A stretch of DNA of 64,000 nt. It comes from Haloferax marinum (GTDB lineage: Archaea; Halobacteriota; Halobacteria; Halobacteriales; Haloferacaceae). The notes under the pieces are model-generated. The model ran no database searches and had not been told where the DNA came from. It saw only the letters and a list, made by a program, of their open reading frames with translations. Location of the stretch: contig NZ_WKJQ01000001.1 in NCBI RefSeq assembly GCF_009674625.1, forward strand, positions 744,001 to 808,000. Direction: 5' to 3'. A program made the position numbers and the translations under genes. This document shows positions 16,175 through 25,597 of the stretch, piece by piece (positions within the stretch are counted from its first letter, which is position 1; each line of letters begins with the position of its first letter).

Positions 16175-18580
16175 GTGCAACCCACACCGGAAGTCGTCCT
16201 CGCAGTCGTCTTCCTGCCGTTTCTCGCCGCGGCGTTCACCCCGGCCGTCTATCGGCTGTTGGGCGAACGCACGGCGTACTTCGCGGCTGCCGTCGCGCTG
16301 GTCACACTCGGCCTCGTGACGGACCAATACCTCGCGGGGGCGCATGGAACCGTCTCGTTCGACTGGATTCCCTCGCTCGGCATCTCGCTGGCGTTCTACG
16401 TAGACGGGTTGGCGTTACTCATCGCCTTCCTCGCCAGCGGCGTCGGCGTGCTTATCCTCACCTATTCAGGAGGCTACATGCACGGCGAGCCGGGTCAGGC
16501 GAAATACTACGCGACACTGCTGGCGTTCATGGGTTCGATGCTCGGCGTGGCGCTCGCGGGCGACCTCGTCGCGCTGTTCGTCTTCTGGGAACTGACGAGT
16601 CTCTCGTCGTTCATCCTCATCGGTCACTACACCAGTGAGGAGGCGTCGCAGTACGCCGCCCGGAAGTCGATGCTCATCACCGTCTCCGGTGGGCTGTTCA
16701 TGCTGGTCGGATTCGTCCTCCTCGTGTGGGCGTCCGGCCAGACGACTGCCATCGAGGGGACGACCTACAGTATCCCACTGCTCGTCGAACACGCAGACGC
16801 CATCCGTGAGGTTCTGATGGCGTCCGCACTGTTCGTTCCCGTCCTCGCCCTCGTCGGACTCGGGGCGGCGACGAAGTCCGCACAGGTTCCGTTCCACGTG
16901 TGGCTTCCGAACGCGATGGAGGCACCGACGCCGGTGTCGGCGTTCCTCCACTCTGCGACGATGGTGAAAGCCGGCGTCTACCTCGTCGGCCGCTTCCGGC
17001 CGCTGTTCCTCCCCGAAGAGGCGGCGGTTCTCGGAGACTGGACGCTCATCTTCGCGGTGCTCGGTCTGCTGACCATGACCGTCGCGGCCATCCTCGCAGT
17101 GAGCGCGACAGACATCAAAGAGCTACTCGCGTACTCGACTGCCTCGCACCTCGGACTCATCATCGGCGCGTTCGGCTTCGCCAACAGTTACGGTGCCGAG
17201 GCCGGCGCGTTCCACATCCTGAACCACGCGAGTTTCAAAGCGGCCCTGTTCCTCGTTGCAGGCATCATCGCCCACGAAGCAGGCACCCGAAAAATCGAGA
17301 AACTCGGTGGACTTCGCAAACACTTGCCTGTCACTGGCGCAATCGCTGTCGTCGCGTCACTGTCGATGGCAGGCCTCCCGCCGTTCAACGGGTTCTACTC
17401 CAAGGAACTGCTGTTCGAAGCGACCTACTACGCCGCGAAAGACGCGGGCGGCATCGCGTGGCTCTTCCCGGTCGTCGCGGTGTTCGGGAGCGTCTTCACG
17501 TTCCTCTACTCCATCAAGTTCGCCTCGCTGTTCTTCGGTGACGAACCCGACGAACTGGGACACGTCCACCGCCCACCGGTCGCGATGCTCGTTCCACCGG
17601 CCATCCTCGGTGTCCTCGTGCTGGCTATCTCGGCCGCACCGAACGTCTTCATCGAGGCGCTCATCGGCGACGTGTACGGAAGCGTCGTCCCCGGCGAAGC
17701 GCACTCCTTTTCGGTGCACTTCCCGACGGAACTGACGCCGTACGTCCTGATGAGTATCGTCACCATCGCCGTCGGCGCCATCTCCTTCCCGTTCTACGAC
17801 CGCATCCACGACGCTATCAACGCGGTACTTCGTGGCCCAGTTCGTGCGAACTGGTGGTACGACAACTTCGTCGAAGGCCTGACGGACACCAGCGTCGTCG
17901 TCACGCCGAAGATTCAGACCGGTCTTCTCCGGACCTACGCGACGTGGGGGCTCTTTGGCTTCGTCGCCCTCGCACTCGGTGGCTACGCCGCCGCGGGCGT
18001 GTCGATGCCGGCTATCGACGGGCTCTCCGTCTCGCTGCCGATCGTGCTCGTCCTCTTGGTGGCGCTGGTCGCCGCCTTCGCCGTCGACATCGCGCCGTCG
18101 CACGTGGCCGGTGTGCTGACGCTCTCTATCGTCGGCTTCATGGTCGCTATCTTCTACATCGCGGCAGACGCACCTGACCTCGCGCTGACGCAACTCACCG
18201 TCGAGACGCTCGTGTTGGTCATCTTCCTGCTCGTCTTGGACCGCCTGCCGGCGTTCTACGGCGACGCACCCGACCGATTCGTCTCGCTCCGTGACGGCGT
18301 CCTCTCTGTGGCCGTCGGTGCGACGGTGTTCCTCACCGTCCTGTTCTCGACGGACGCGTCGCCCAACCCGCTGTTGAAGGAGTTCTTCATCGCCCGTGCT
18401 GGCGTCCCCGCGGAACACGGACCGCTGTTCACCGACTTCGGTGGTGGGTCGAACATCGTCAACGTCATCCTCGTCGACTTCCGGGGATTCGATACCATGG
18501 GTGAGATATCGGTCGTCGTGATGGCGTCGCTGGCCATCCTGACACTGATTCGGATGCGAGGGCAGGGTGAGAGCCAATGA
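16175..18580 (+). CDS. mrpA: Mrp Na+/H+ antiporter subunit A (NuoL-like plus MbhD/MbhE domains)
   Basis: The largest Mrp subunit, about 801 aa from the GTG at 16175, a normal length for MrpA; an ATG at 16082 would add 31 polar residues before TM1. The N-terminal two-thirds is the NuoL/ND5-like proton channel, with FVFWELTSLSSFILIGHY (conserved Glu) and TKSAQVPFHVWLPNAMEAPTP (conserved Lys). Then come an MbhD-like segment (SIVGFMVAIFYIAADAPDLALTQ..., around residues 640-690) and an MbhE-like end with NIVNVILVDFRGFDTMGEI. The protein exports Na+ in exchange for H+ as part of the membrane Mrp complex. Its stop overlaps mrpB by four bases. Confidence 0.92.
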   Translation: MQPTPEVVLAVVFLPFLAAAFTPAVYRLLGERTAYFAAAVALVTLGLVTDQYLAGAHGTVSFDWIPSLGISLAFYVDGLALLIAFLASGVGVLILTYSGGYMHGEPGQAKYYATLLAFMGSMLGVALAGDLVALFVFWELTSLSSFILIGHYTSEEASQYAARKSMLITVSGGLFMLVGFVLLVWASGQTTAIEGTTYSIPLLVEHADAIREVLMASALFVPVLALVGLGAATKSAQVPFHVWLPNAMEAPTPVSAFLHSATMVKAGVYLVGRFRPLFLPEEAAVLGDWTLIFAVLGLLTMTVAAILAVSATDIKELLAYSTASHLGLIIGAFGFANSYGAEAGAFHILNHASFKAALFLVAGIIAHEAGTRKIEKLGGLRKHLPVTGAIAVVASLSMAGLPPFNGFYSKELLFEATYYAAKDAGGIAWLFPVVAVFGSVFTFLYSIKFASLFFGDEPDELGHVHRPPVAMLVPPAILGVLVLAISAAPNVFIEALIGDVYGSVVPGEAHSFSVHFPTELTPYVLMSIVTIAVGAISFPFYDRIHDAINAVLRGPVRANWWYDNFVEGLTDTSVVVTPKIQTGLLRTYATWGLFGFVALALGGYAAAGVSMPAIDGLSVSLPIVLVLLVALVAAFAVDIAPSHVAGVLTLSIVGFMVAIFYIAADAPDLALTQLTVETLVLVIFLLVLDRLPAFYGDAPDRFVSLRDGVLSVAVGATVFLTVLFSTDASPNPLLKEFFIARAGVPAEHGPLFTDFGGGSNIVNVILVDFRGFDTMGEISVVVMASLAILTLIRMRGQGESQ

Positions 18581-19050
18581 CCAGTCCATCGGGCCGCACG
18601 ACGGTCATCTCACAGACCGTCGCTCGCATCGTCGTCCCCATCATCCTGGTGACGGCCATCGCGCTGCTCTTCCGCGGACACAACCTGCCCGGCGGCGGGT
18701 TCATCGGGGCCGTCCTCGCGGCGGTCGCCTTCGCGCTGGTGTACGTCATCTTCGGCCTCGACTTCATCCAGCGGGAGATTCTCGACATCTCCCCCGACGG
18801 GTCGGAGCGACACCGACTCGTCGAGAACTATCGCTGGATGGCGTCACTCGGCCTCGCTATCGCGGTCGGGTCGAGTCTCGTCCCCCTCGTCTTCGACTTC
18901 CCGTTCCTGACGCAGGGTGTGCTCTTCTTGGAGCATCTCCCGCTCTACGGCGAACTCGAAGTCGCCAGCGCCTTCGCCTTCGACCTCGGCGTCTTCTTCG
19001 CCGTCGTCGGGGGCCTCCTCACTATCGTCGCGGAGGTTGGTAACGAATGA
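18577..19050 (+). CDS. mrpB: Mrp Na+/H+ antiporter subunit B
   Basis: A 157-aa membrane protein of the MnhB/MrpB family with four predicted TM segments. The N-terminal TVISQTVARIVVPIILVTAI and the GHNLPGGGFIGAVLAAVAFA loop are family signatures. The start ATG overlaps the mrpA stop as ATGA, and its own stop overlaps mrpC in the same way, so translation is coupled along the operon. It is required for assembly of the hetero-oligomeric Mrp antiporter; a separate catalytic role is not known. Confidence 0.92.
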   Translation: MTSPSGRTTVISQTVARIVVPIILVTAIALLFRGHNLPGGGFIGAVLAAVAFALVYVIFGLDFIQREILDISPDGSERHRLVENYRWMASLGLAIAVGSSLVPLVFDFPFLTQGVLFLEHLPLYGELEVASAFAFDLGVFFAVVGGLLTIVAEVGNE

Positions 19051-19388
19051 CACAAGTCTTCCTCGCAGGCGTCTTGGGCGTCCTCTTCAGCGTCGGGACG
19101 TATCTCGTCCTCCGGCGCGACGTCGTTCGCGTCGTCTGGGGTATCACCATCATCAGTCAGTCAGCGAACGTCTACCTCGTCACCATGGGTGGGTTCGACG
19201 GACTCGGTCCCATCCTCTCGGGGCACGGCGGCGGCGGTCCACCGCCGACCGACCCAATCGTGCAGGCGCTGGTGCTCACCGCCATCGTCATCGGATTCGG
19301 GACGACGGCACTCGCCCTCGTCTTGACCTACCGGGTGTACGAGGAACACGGAACTATCGACATGTACGAACTCGGAGGGAACAGATGA
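19047..19388 (+). CDS. mrpC: Mrp Na+/H+ antiporter subunit C (NuoK-like)
   Basis: A 113-aa subunit with three predicted TM helices, homologous to NuoK. It has the GTYLVLRRDVVRVVWGITII first half and the DPIVQALVLTAIVIGFGTTA segment that carries the conserved helix of the family. A glycine/proline-rich loop (GHGGGGPPPTD) separates TM2 and TM3. Its length equals that of typical MrpC proteins. It overlaps mrpB and mrpD by four bases each. Confidence 0.92.
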   Translation: MTQVFLAGVLGVLFSVGTYLVLRRDVVRVVWGITIISQSANVYLVTMGGFDGLGPILSGHGGGGPPPTDPIVQALVLTAIVIGFGTTALALVLTYRVYEEHGTIDMYELGGNR

Positions 19389-21091
19389 GCACGCTCGTCA
19401 TCGCACCGCTCCTCGTGGCTCTCGTGACAGCGATTCTGACGCTGCTCGTGCGCCCGAGCGACTTACTCCAGCGAACGGTCAGTCTCCTCGGTGGCGTCGC
19501 CTACCTCGGCGCAGTCGCCGTGTTGTTCGAGGCGGTCGTGCTTCCGCTCGGCAGCGAGTCAGACATCCTGGTGTACCAGGTGTCCGACTGGGCCGCGCCG
19601 TTCGGAATCACGCTCGTCGCCGACGGCCTGTCGGTGTTCATGCTGGCGCTCGCCGGACTCGTATCGCTCGTCGCACTCGTCTACTCGATTGCGTCTATCA
19701 GCGCCTTCGGCCAGCGTCTCAGCTACCATCCGCTGTATCACTTCATGATGGTCGGCGTGACGGGGTCGTTCCTCACGGGCGACATCTTCAACCTCTTCGT
19801 CTGGTTCGAGGTGATGCTCATGTCGAGCTACATCCTCGTGCTGTTTTACTCCGGGCGCGAGCACACCCGCGCGGCGCTCAACTACGTCGTGCTCAACCTC
19901 ATCGGGAGCGCGGTGATGCTCGTGGCTATCGGTGGTCTCTACAGTACTACGGGGACGCTCAACATGGCCGACCTGGCCCGTCGTCTCGCTGACCCGGCGG
20001 CGTACAACATCGCACTCCTGCCGGTGCTCGGCCTCTCGGCGGTGTTGTTCTCGGTGTTCGCACTGAAAGCGGGGCTCGCTCCCTTCCAGTTCTGGGTGCC
20101 AGCGGCCTACCGCGCTGCGCCGGCCCCGGTGACGGCGATGCTCGCAGGCGTCGTCAAGAAAGTGGGCGTCTACGCGATTATCCGCCTCTACTTCACCATC
20201 TTCGCCGCCGCGTCGCTCGACCTCTCGTTCCTCGGCATTAGCGGGGACTCCGTTCTCGGCTTCTTCGGCCCGGTGATGTTCGCGATGGCCGCAGTGAGTA
20301 TCGTCTTCGGTGGTCTCGGTGCCGTCGGACGCGACGACGTAGACGGCATCCTCGCGTACTCGTCTATCAGTCAGGTCGGCTTCATCGTCCTGCCGCTTGC
20401 GGTGGCCGCGACGGCCCCGTCGGAGGCAGTGACGGTTCTCGGTGTGACCGCCGCCATCGTCTACGCGTTCAACCACGGACTCGCGAAGAGTCTGCTCTTC
20501 CTCGCGAGCGGGACGATTCAGGACGTGGTCGGCAGTGACCGCCTCTCGGACCTCGGTGGACTCGCCAACCGCGCGCCCGTCCTCGCCGCCGCGTTCTTCC
20601 TCGGCGCGCTGACGCTCATCGGCGTCCCGCCGATTTCGGGCTTCTTCGGCAAGTTCCTCGTCTTCCAGGCGGCCGCAGAGGCACTCGCCGCCGGTGCGAC
20701 TGGGTCGGCACTCGCCCTCGCCGTCGCACTCGCCGGCGCAATCCTCACCATCGCGTACTACACGCGTGCGTGGAACCAGGTGTTCTGGGGGCGCACGACC
20801 GAGATGGTCGACGCGACGCTCCCCGCACGCTGGACGCTCGGTTCGGCGACCCCACCGATGGCTGACGGCGGTGACGACGGACTCGAACGACTCGAACTCA
20901 CCACACAGGTGACTGCTGCCGTCGTGCTGGCGCTCGCCGCAGTCGGATTCGGTATCGGCTTCGAAGCGGTCTTCGAGGCCGCCAACGCGGCGGCCCACGC
21001 CGCACTCGACACCAACGCCTACGTCGAGGCCGTCTTACACGGCCCAGGCGTCGGCATGGAAGCGGGTGCGGGTACGGGAGGTGGTCACTGA
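19385..21091 (+). CDS. mrpD: Mrp Na+/H+ antiporter subunit D (NuoN/NuoM-like)
   Basis: A 568-aa proton-channel-type subunit. The start is the ATG at 19385 inside the mrpC stop; a longer open frame from 18917 runs through other genes and is not used. NuoM/N-like signatures include FNLFVWFEVMLMSSYILVLFY (conserved Glu) and LKAGLAPFQFWVPAAYRAAPAP with its Lys. About 14 TM helices are expected. It is somewhat longer than bacterial MrpD (about 490-500 aa), mostly from C-terminal residues ending in a Gly-rich tail GAGTGGGH. With MrpA it is thought to form the two cation-translocating modules. Confidence 0.92.
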   Translation: MSTLVIAPLLVALVTAILTLLVRPSDLLQRTVSLLGGVAYLGAVAVLFEAVVLPLGSESDILVYQVSDWAAPFGITLVADGLSVFMLALAGLVSLVALVYSIASISAFGQRLSYHPLYHFMMVGVTGSFLTGDIFNLFVWFEVMLMSSYILVLFYSGREHTRAALNYVVLNLIGSAVMLVAIGGLYSTTGTLNMADLARRLADPAAYNIALLPVLGLSAVLFSVFALKAGLAPFQFWVPAAYRAAPAPVTAMLAGVVKKVGVYAIIRLYFTIFAAASLDLSFLGISGDSVLGFFGPVMFAMAAVSIVFGGLGAVGRDDVDGILAYSSISQVGFIVLPLAVAATAPSEAVTVLGVTAAIVYAFNHGLAKSLLFLASGTIQDVVGSDRLSDLGGLANRAPVLAAAFFLGALTLIGVPPISGFFGKFLVFQAAAEALAAGATGSALALAVALAGAILTIAYYTRAWNQVFWGRTTEMVDATLPARWTLGSATPPMADGGDDGLERLELTTQVTAAVVLALAAVGFGIGFEAVFEAANAAAHAALDTNAYVEAVLHGPGVGMEAGAGTGGGH

Positions 21092-21687
21092 TGAGTCGGC
21101 GCTGGCCGCTCACCGGCCTCGCACTCGCCATCCTGTGGCTGTTCGTCCGCGGTGTCGAACTGACACCGATTCGAATCGCAGAAGAGTTCGTCATCGGACT
21201 CGGCGTCGGGATGGGAATCGCGTTCTTCTTCCGACGCTTCTACAGCGACGAGACCTCCGTCTCCCGGAGCGCTCGCGTCGCGCCGTTCGCGCTGCTGTAC
21301 CTCCTGACGTTCCTGTGGGAACTCCTCACGGCTAACGTCGACGTCGCGCGGCGGACGCTCGCACCGTCGATGCCGATAGACCCGGCCGTCGTGGAAGTCC
21401 CGCTTCGCGTGCGAACCCCGATGGCCATCACGACCATCGCGAACAGTATCACCCTCACTCCGGGGACGTTGACAATGGATTACGACGACGAAACGAACTC
21501 ACTGTACGTCCACAGTATCGACGGGAGCGACCCGGCGGCCATCCTCGAACCCATCCGCCGCTGGGAAGATTACGCGCTCGTCATCTTCGACGAAGAACTG
21601 AAACCTGGCGACCCGGCACCGCAAGCGCCGGCCGTCGGAACGACAGACCACGCGACCGCCACCACGGGAGGTGAACAGCATGGCTGA
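21091..21687 (+). CDS. mrpE: Mrp Na+/H+ antiporter subunit E
   Basis: A 198-aa MnhE/MrpE family protein. Two or three hydrophobic N-terminal segments are followed by a cytosolic domain with TPMAITTIANSITLTPGTLT, the hallmark MnhE motif. It overlaps the mrpD stop by one base. The C-terminal ~30 residues (Pro/Ala/Thr-rich) extend past typical MrpE. That end overlaps the mrpF start by eight bases, and GGAGGTGA within it can serve as a Shine-Dalgarno for mrpF. Confidence 0.9.
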   Translation: MSRRWPLTGLALAILWLFVRGVELTPIRIAEEFVIGLGVGMGIAFFFRRFYSDETSVSRSARVAPFALLYLLTFLWELLTANVDVARRTLAPSMPIDPAVVEVPLRVRTPMAITTIANSITLTPGTLTMDYDDETNSLYVHSIDGSDPAAILEPIRRWEDYALVIFDEELKPGDPAPQAPAVGTTDHATATTGGEQHG

Positions 21688-21973
21688 CCCGGCCTACCTC
21701 GGCGCGATGGAGACCGTCCTCTACGGCGCGCTCATCCTCGCCGCGGGCCTGACGCTCCTCGTGAGTTACCGGGTCATCCGCGGGCCGACGGTGCCTGACC
21801 GCGTCGTCGCACTCGACACCATCGCGACGAACGTCGTCGCCATCGCCGCGCTGTACGCCATCTGGACCCAACAGGGCTACTTCATCGGCGTGAGTCTCGT
21901 CCTCGCCATCATCGGCTTCATCAGCACGATTACCGTGGCTCAGTACGTCACGGAGGGGGACATCATCGAATGA
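21680..21973 (+). CDS. mrpF: Mrp Na+/H+ antiporter subunit F
   Basis: A 97-aa three-TM protein of the MnhF/MrpF family, with TM1 near ETVLYGALILAAGLTLLVSYRVIRGPTVPDR and the conserved RxxRGPTxxDRVVALD motif. The ATG at 21680 follows GGAGGTGA by about 7 nt, a rare clear Shine-Dalgarno for this genome; a GTG at 21671 is an in-frame alternative. It overlaps mrpE (8 bp) and mrpG (4 bp). F is an essential small subunit that in some organisms has been linked to bile-salt or Na+ efflux. Confidence 0.9.
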   Translation: MADPAYLGAMETVLYGALILAAGLTLLVSYRVIRGPTVPDRVVALDTIATNVVAIAALYAIWTQQGYFIGVSLVLAIIGFISTITVAQYVTEGDIIE

Positions 21974-22362
21974 CCGCCGAGAGCGCGGCCGCCGTGACGG
22001 TCGGTCCCGTCCGTGCGGCCCTCGTCATCCTACTGACGCTCGTCGGGAGTTTCTTCCTCCTCGTCGGGACTATCGGACTGCTCCGGTTCCCCAACGTCTA
22101 CAACCGGATGCACGCCACGACGAAGGCGACCACTCTCGGTGCGGCGTCTATCGCCCTCGCGGGGACGGTGTACTACCTCCCCGGCGGCGACGGACTGATG
22201 TCACTCGTGACGGTGGTGTTCTTGTTCCTCACCGCCCCGACCGGCGCGCACATGATTTCGCAGGCGGCCCAGCGGATGGGCGTGCCGTTCCTCGATGGCG
22301 TCTACTGGCCGGGTGAACAGACCGACCTGATGCGAGAACGCGACGGCGAAACCGACGACTGA
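21970..22362 (+). CDS. mrpG: Mrp Na+/H+ antiporter subunit G
   Basis: A 130-aa MnhG/MrpG protein, last of the operon. Three TM helices and the conserved stretch GTIGLLRFPNVYNRMHATTKATTLG identify it. The C-terminus has a charged tail (MRERDGETDD). It converges with CoaBC 34 nt downstream. Confidence 0.92.
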   Translation: MTAESAAAVTVGPVRAALVILLTLVGSFFLLVGTIGLLRFPNVYNRMHATTKATTLGAASIALAGTVYYLPGGDGLMSLVTVVFLFLTAPTGAHMISQAAQRMGVPFLDGVYWPGEQTDLMRERDGETDD

Positions 22363-22396
22363 CCGTCGTCGCTCCCGTTTCAGTTTCCGACTCGCG

Positions 22397-23548
22397 TCAC
22401 AGTTCTTTTTCCAGTTCGTCTGCGACCCGAGCGCCGAGTCCGACTTTCGACCCGGTGAACTCGCTCGTCCCGTCGCCGCGGACGACGAGTGCCCGTGTCT
22501 CGTCGTCACCCATGACCGACGCGTCGTTGGCGACGACGAACGCGAGACCGACGCGGTCCATGATTCGTCGTGCTTCTGTGACCATCGATTCGTCGTCGCC
22601 GCTGGTCTCGGCTTTGAACCCGACGATGGTGAGGTCTGGGCGCGACTCGCGGACGGTGTCGATGAGTTTCGGTGCGGGGTGGAGGTCGAGCGTGAGCGCC
22701 TCGCCCGACCGAATCTTCTGGTCGGCGGCTTCGACGGTGAAGTCAGAGATTGCCGCCGCCGAGACGAGTGCGTCGGCGTCTTCGACGGCCGCTTCGACGG
22801 CCTCGAGCATCTCTGCGGCGGACTCGACGGCGAGGACGTCTGCGTAGTGGACGTCCGGCCCATCGTGGACGAGCGTCACGTCCGCGCCGCGAATCGAGAG
22901 CGCGCGAGCGACGGCGCGACCGGTTCGCCCCGACGCGCGGTTCGAGAGCGTCCGAATCGGGTCGATAGATTCGGTGGTCGACCCGGAGGTGACGACGACG
23001 GACTTCCCGGCGAGCGTCTGTTCCGTGACGGCTTTCGTGACGCCCGTGACGATTGCGTCTTCGGTTGCAATCTTGGCTTTCCCCTCTTCGATTCGGGGGT
23101 CGACGAACTCGACGCCCCACGACTCGACGCGCTCTATGGCCTCCAAGACGCCGGGGTGGTCGTACATCGGTTCGTGCATCGCGGGGGCGACGACGAGCGG
23201 AACGCCCGCGCCGAGCGCCGTCGTCGCGCACGTCGTGACGGGAGAGTCGTCGATGGCGGCGGCCATCTTCCCGACCGTGTTCGCCGTCGCGGGCGCGACG
23301 AGGAACACGTCTGCCCACCCCTCGCGGCCACAGAGTTCGACGTGTTCGACGCGGCCGGTTATCTCGGTGACCACGTCGTTCTCGGTGGCGAACTCGACTG
23401 CCCACGGGTGGACGATACCCGTCGCTGCGTCGGTCATCACCGCGCGGACGGACGCTCCCTGTCGGCGGAGTTCGTGCGCCAACTCGACGACCTTCACGGC
23501 CGCGATACTCCCTGTCACCCCGAGTGCGACGTTGACACCTTCCAGCAT
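22397..23548 (-). CDS. coaBC: Bifunctional phosphopantothenoylcysteine decarboxylase/synthase (CoaBC)
   Basis: A 383-aa bifunctional coenzyme A biosynthesis enzyme. The CoaC half (about residues 1-180) is a FMN-dependent decarboxylase with VTGSIAAVKVVELAHELR at the N-terminus, the VEHVEL His, APATANTVGKMA and the substrate-clamp PAMHEPMYDHP (PAMN-M type motif). The CoaB half begins around SVVVTSGSTTESIDPIRTLSNRASG, the nucleotide-binding site for CTP-dependent ligation of cysteine to phosphopantothenate. The order of domains and total length are normal for archaeal Dfp. It stands between convergent mrpG and a flavoprotein gene in the same direction. Confidence 0.93.
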   Translation of the reverse strand: MLEGVNVALGVTGSIAAVKVVELAHELRRQGASVRAVMTDAATGIVHPWAVEFATENDVVTEITGRVEHVELCGREGWADVFLVAPATANTVGKMAAAIDDSPVTTCATTALGAGVPLVVAPAMHEPMYDHPGVLEAIERVESWGVEFVDPRIEEGKAKIATEDAIVTGVTKAVTEQTLAGKSVVVTSGSTTESIDPIRTLSNRASGRTGRAVARALSIRGADVTLVHDGPDVHYADVLAVESAAEMLEAVEAAVEDADALVSAAAISDFTVEAADQKIRSGEALTLDLHPAPKLIDTVRESRPDLTIVGFKAETSGDDESMVTEARRIMDRVGLAFVVANDASVMGDDETRALVVRGDGTSEFTGSKVGLGARVADELEKEL

Positions 23549-23634
23549 TCACTCGTCACTGCGCCCGCTATCGGTTAAAAGGATTCGCGTCTGTGAGGGT
23601 GGTTCGGCGACGAGTCGCCGAGTCCAGTGGGTGC

Positions 23635-24414
23635 CTACTGGTCGAGTCGGCCCAGTTCGTCGTCGACGAGACTCGGATGCGTCCGCTGTTGCTCGGGGTG
23701 GGGTTCACCGAAGAACTCCTGCATGACCTCCCGAGACTCCGCTTGGCGACGATTCCACTCGTCCGCGTCGATTTCCTCACACGCCGGCGGCACCTCTCTG
23801 CCACGGTCGGTGAAGTAGCCCTCGGGTGCGACCCAGTCGTTGTAAAAGGGTGTCTCGGAGTCGTGAATCAGCGTAATCGCCGTCTCGGCGGCGTCGCCAG
23901 CGGCGACGACCGTCTGGTGGTAGATTTCGGTGAGTCGGCCGGCGGCGTAGAGCCCCGGCACCGCCGTCCGGCCGAGTTCGTCGACCTCGACGTAGGTTTT
24001 CGACCCCGCTCGTCGGAGTTCTGCACCCGTCTCTTCGAGATACGACGCGTCGGACCACGACGCCGCGACGACGCGAGTAGCGTCGATTTCGTCGCGTCCA
24101 TCCTCGGTCTCGACCGTCGCCCGGAACAGTGGGTCGTCGTCGCTCCCGAGCACGTCGAGTCCGACGACACGGCCACCGAGCGTCTCAGCGCCGGCACGCG
24201 TCGCCTGTTCGGCGAGCAGGTCGGTGAACAGTCTGCTGTCGACGCCGGCGGGGAACCCAGGAACGTTCTCTAAGTGTGCGTTCCGCCGAACGATAGATTC
24301 CCCCGCGTTCACGACCAGCGTATCGAGGCCGGCACGCGCGAGAAACGTCGCTGCGGTGCGTCCTGCGACGCCACCGCCGACGACGAGTACGTCTCGTGGA
24401 TTCGTCTCGTCCAT
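23635..24414 (-). CDS. FAD-dependent oxidoreductase, thioredoxin-reductase-like, without CxxC
   Basis: A 259-aa flavoprotein. The dinucleotide motif DVLVVGGGVAGRTAATFLAR is at the N-terminus and the second FAD contact is in VPGLYAAGRLTEIYHQTVVAAGDAAETA. The NADPH domain and the redox-active CxxC of thioredoxin reductases are missing, so it is shorter than TrxR (about 310 aa). The C-terminus includes an unusual Glu/Arg-rich stretch that may be disordered. It is likely a flavin-dependent enzyme with an unknown electron partner. It ends 86 nt from coaBC, in the same direction, but no functional link is evident. Confidence 0.83.
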   Translation of the reverse strand: MDETNPRDVLVVGGGVAGRTAATFLARAGLDTLVVNAGESIVRRNAHLENVPGFPAGVDSRLFTDLLAEQATRAGAETLGGRVVGLDVLGSDDDPLFRATVETEDGRDEIDATRVVAASWSDASYLEETGAELRRAGSKTYVEVDELGRTAVPGLYAAGRLTEIYHQTVVAAGDAAETAITLIHDSETPFYNDWVAPEGYFTDRGREVPPACEEIDADEWNRRQAESREVMQEFFGEPHPEQQRTHPSLVDDELGRLDQ

Positions 24415-24518
24415 ACCAGCCCTCTATGTGGAGGCGAATAAAGCGACGCGGTTGTCGTCGGTGGGACCGAGTCGGCTACCGACTGTCGTTCGGCGCAGTT
24501 CTGTGTCCGCGGTCGGTG

Positions 24519-25484
24519 TCAGTCTTGATGCAAAGAGAGTCCAGTATCGTTGAGCCAGCGATTCTCTGCAACTTCGACGCTGACGAGTCCGTCCGAGGAA
24601 CCAGTCTGGCAGGTTTCGAGGCAGAGTCGCCACCGCGAATCTGAGAGCGCCTCGCCCTCGACGAACTGAACTGACTGCGAGCGAACCCGCCGCAACAGGT
24701 CGATTGCGATGGGAAGCGTCGGAATCCGCCCAGTTCGTTCCGCGAGTGCGTACTCACCGAACGTCAGTTCCCAGCATCGACGTTCGTCTCCGCCGCGTTC
24801 GACGCCCGGTTCGTCACGCTCGCCTGTCGTCCTGTCCCGGTCGTCGTTCACGTCCTCACGCTCGCCAGTCGGCACCGGGCGGACCGAATAGCCTTCGAGG
24901 AAGCCGACGGATTCGAGGAGACGGAGTGTCGCCCCCACTGGGTTCGGCGTTCGGACCGGCGCGAACAGCTCTGCGGTGTGTTCGACGATGGCCGTTTGCT
25001 CGGCCACCGATAGCCGGACGTCCATCTCACTCATCAGACTCCACACCATCGTGAGACAGAAGTCGGATTCGTCGCCGACGACTTCGGCCAGGGTGAGATA
25101 CGTCTCCATGGCTGCGGATTCGACCTCACGGTGGCCCAACGCAGAGAGTGACTCGAACACCGCACCCGCGATGTCGTGGCAGAACAAGGTGTAGCGTGTG
25201 TGTTTGTCCTCGGGTGTCGTCGCCAGCGGTGGAATCGGCGTCGGCGACACCTCGTGGACCAACGGGTCGTCGAACGGAATCGACGGGTCGTAGCGTCTGA
25301 GCGTCGCCCGATACGTTCCCGCGAGGTCGGCCGCCTCACCGGCGGCGAGGCGGTCTGGAAACGCCAGTCCCGCGACTGCGGACGGGGCGATACCACTGCG
25401 GCCACAGACTACCTCGTAGTCGCCATCGGGACACGAGAGAGACTGAATCTCTGCCCGGATATCTCGCAGCGTCCCCCCCACCAT
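24519..25484 (-). CDS. Uncharacterised haloarchaeal protein, possible regulator
   Basis: A 321-aa soluble protein with no membrane segment. The N-terminal half is a mixed alpha/beta region. A central helical stretch (VAEQTAIVEHTAELFAPVR) is followed by an Asp/Arg/Glu-rich, low-complexity insert (about residues 205-235). The C-terminal ~90 residues (ELTFGEYALAERTGRIPTLP and IDLLRRVRSQSVQF...) could be a domain of their own. Cysteines occur in several places (SCPDGDYEVVCG near the start; RLCLETCQTG near the end). No catalytic or HTH motif is certain, so I call it unknown. Confidence 0.7.
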   Translation of the reverse strand: MVGGTLRDIRAEIQSLSCPDGDYEVVCGRSGIAPSAVAGLAFPDRLAAGEAADLAGTYRATLRRYDPSIPFDDPLVHEVSPTPIPPLATTPEDKHTRYTLFCHDIAGAVFESLSALGHREVESAAMETYLTLAEVVGDESDFCLTMVWSLMSEMDVRLSVAEQTAIVEHTAELFAPVRTPNPVGATLRLLESVGFLEGYSVRPVPTGEREDVNDDRDRTTGERDEPGVERGGDERRCWELTFGEYALAERTGRIPTLPIAIDLLRRVRSQSVQFVEGEALSDSRWRLCLETCQTGSSDGLVSVEVAENRWLNDTGLSLHQD

Positions 25485-25597
25485 TTCGATTGTACGTGCT
25501 TACACCGCCGGATTATAGGTTGCGATGACGGTTTCGACCGAGATACTGCGTGCGAAGAGCCCACAAGGCTTAGTTTTCCCCGAGTGAAACGAGGTTC

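Noticed and set aside
17357..18589. Long minus-strand ORFs inside mrpA and mrpD (17357-18589, 19559-20998)
   Set aside because: They are antisense shadows of well-recognised Mrp genes and read as charged low-complexity sequence.
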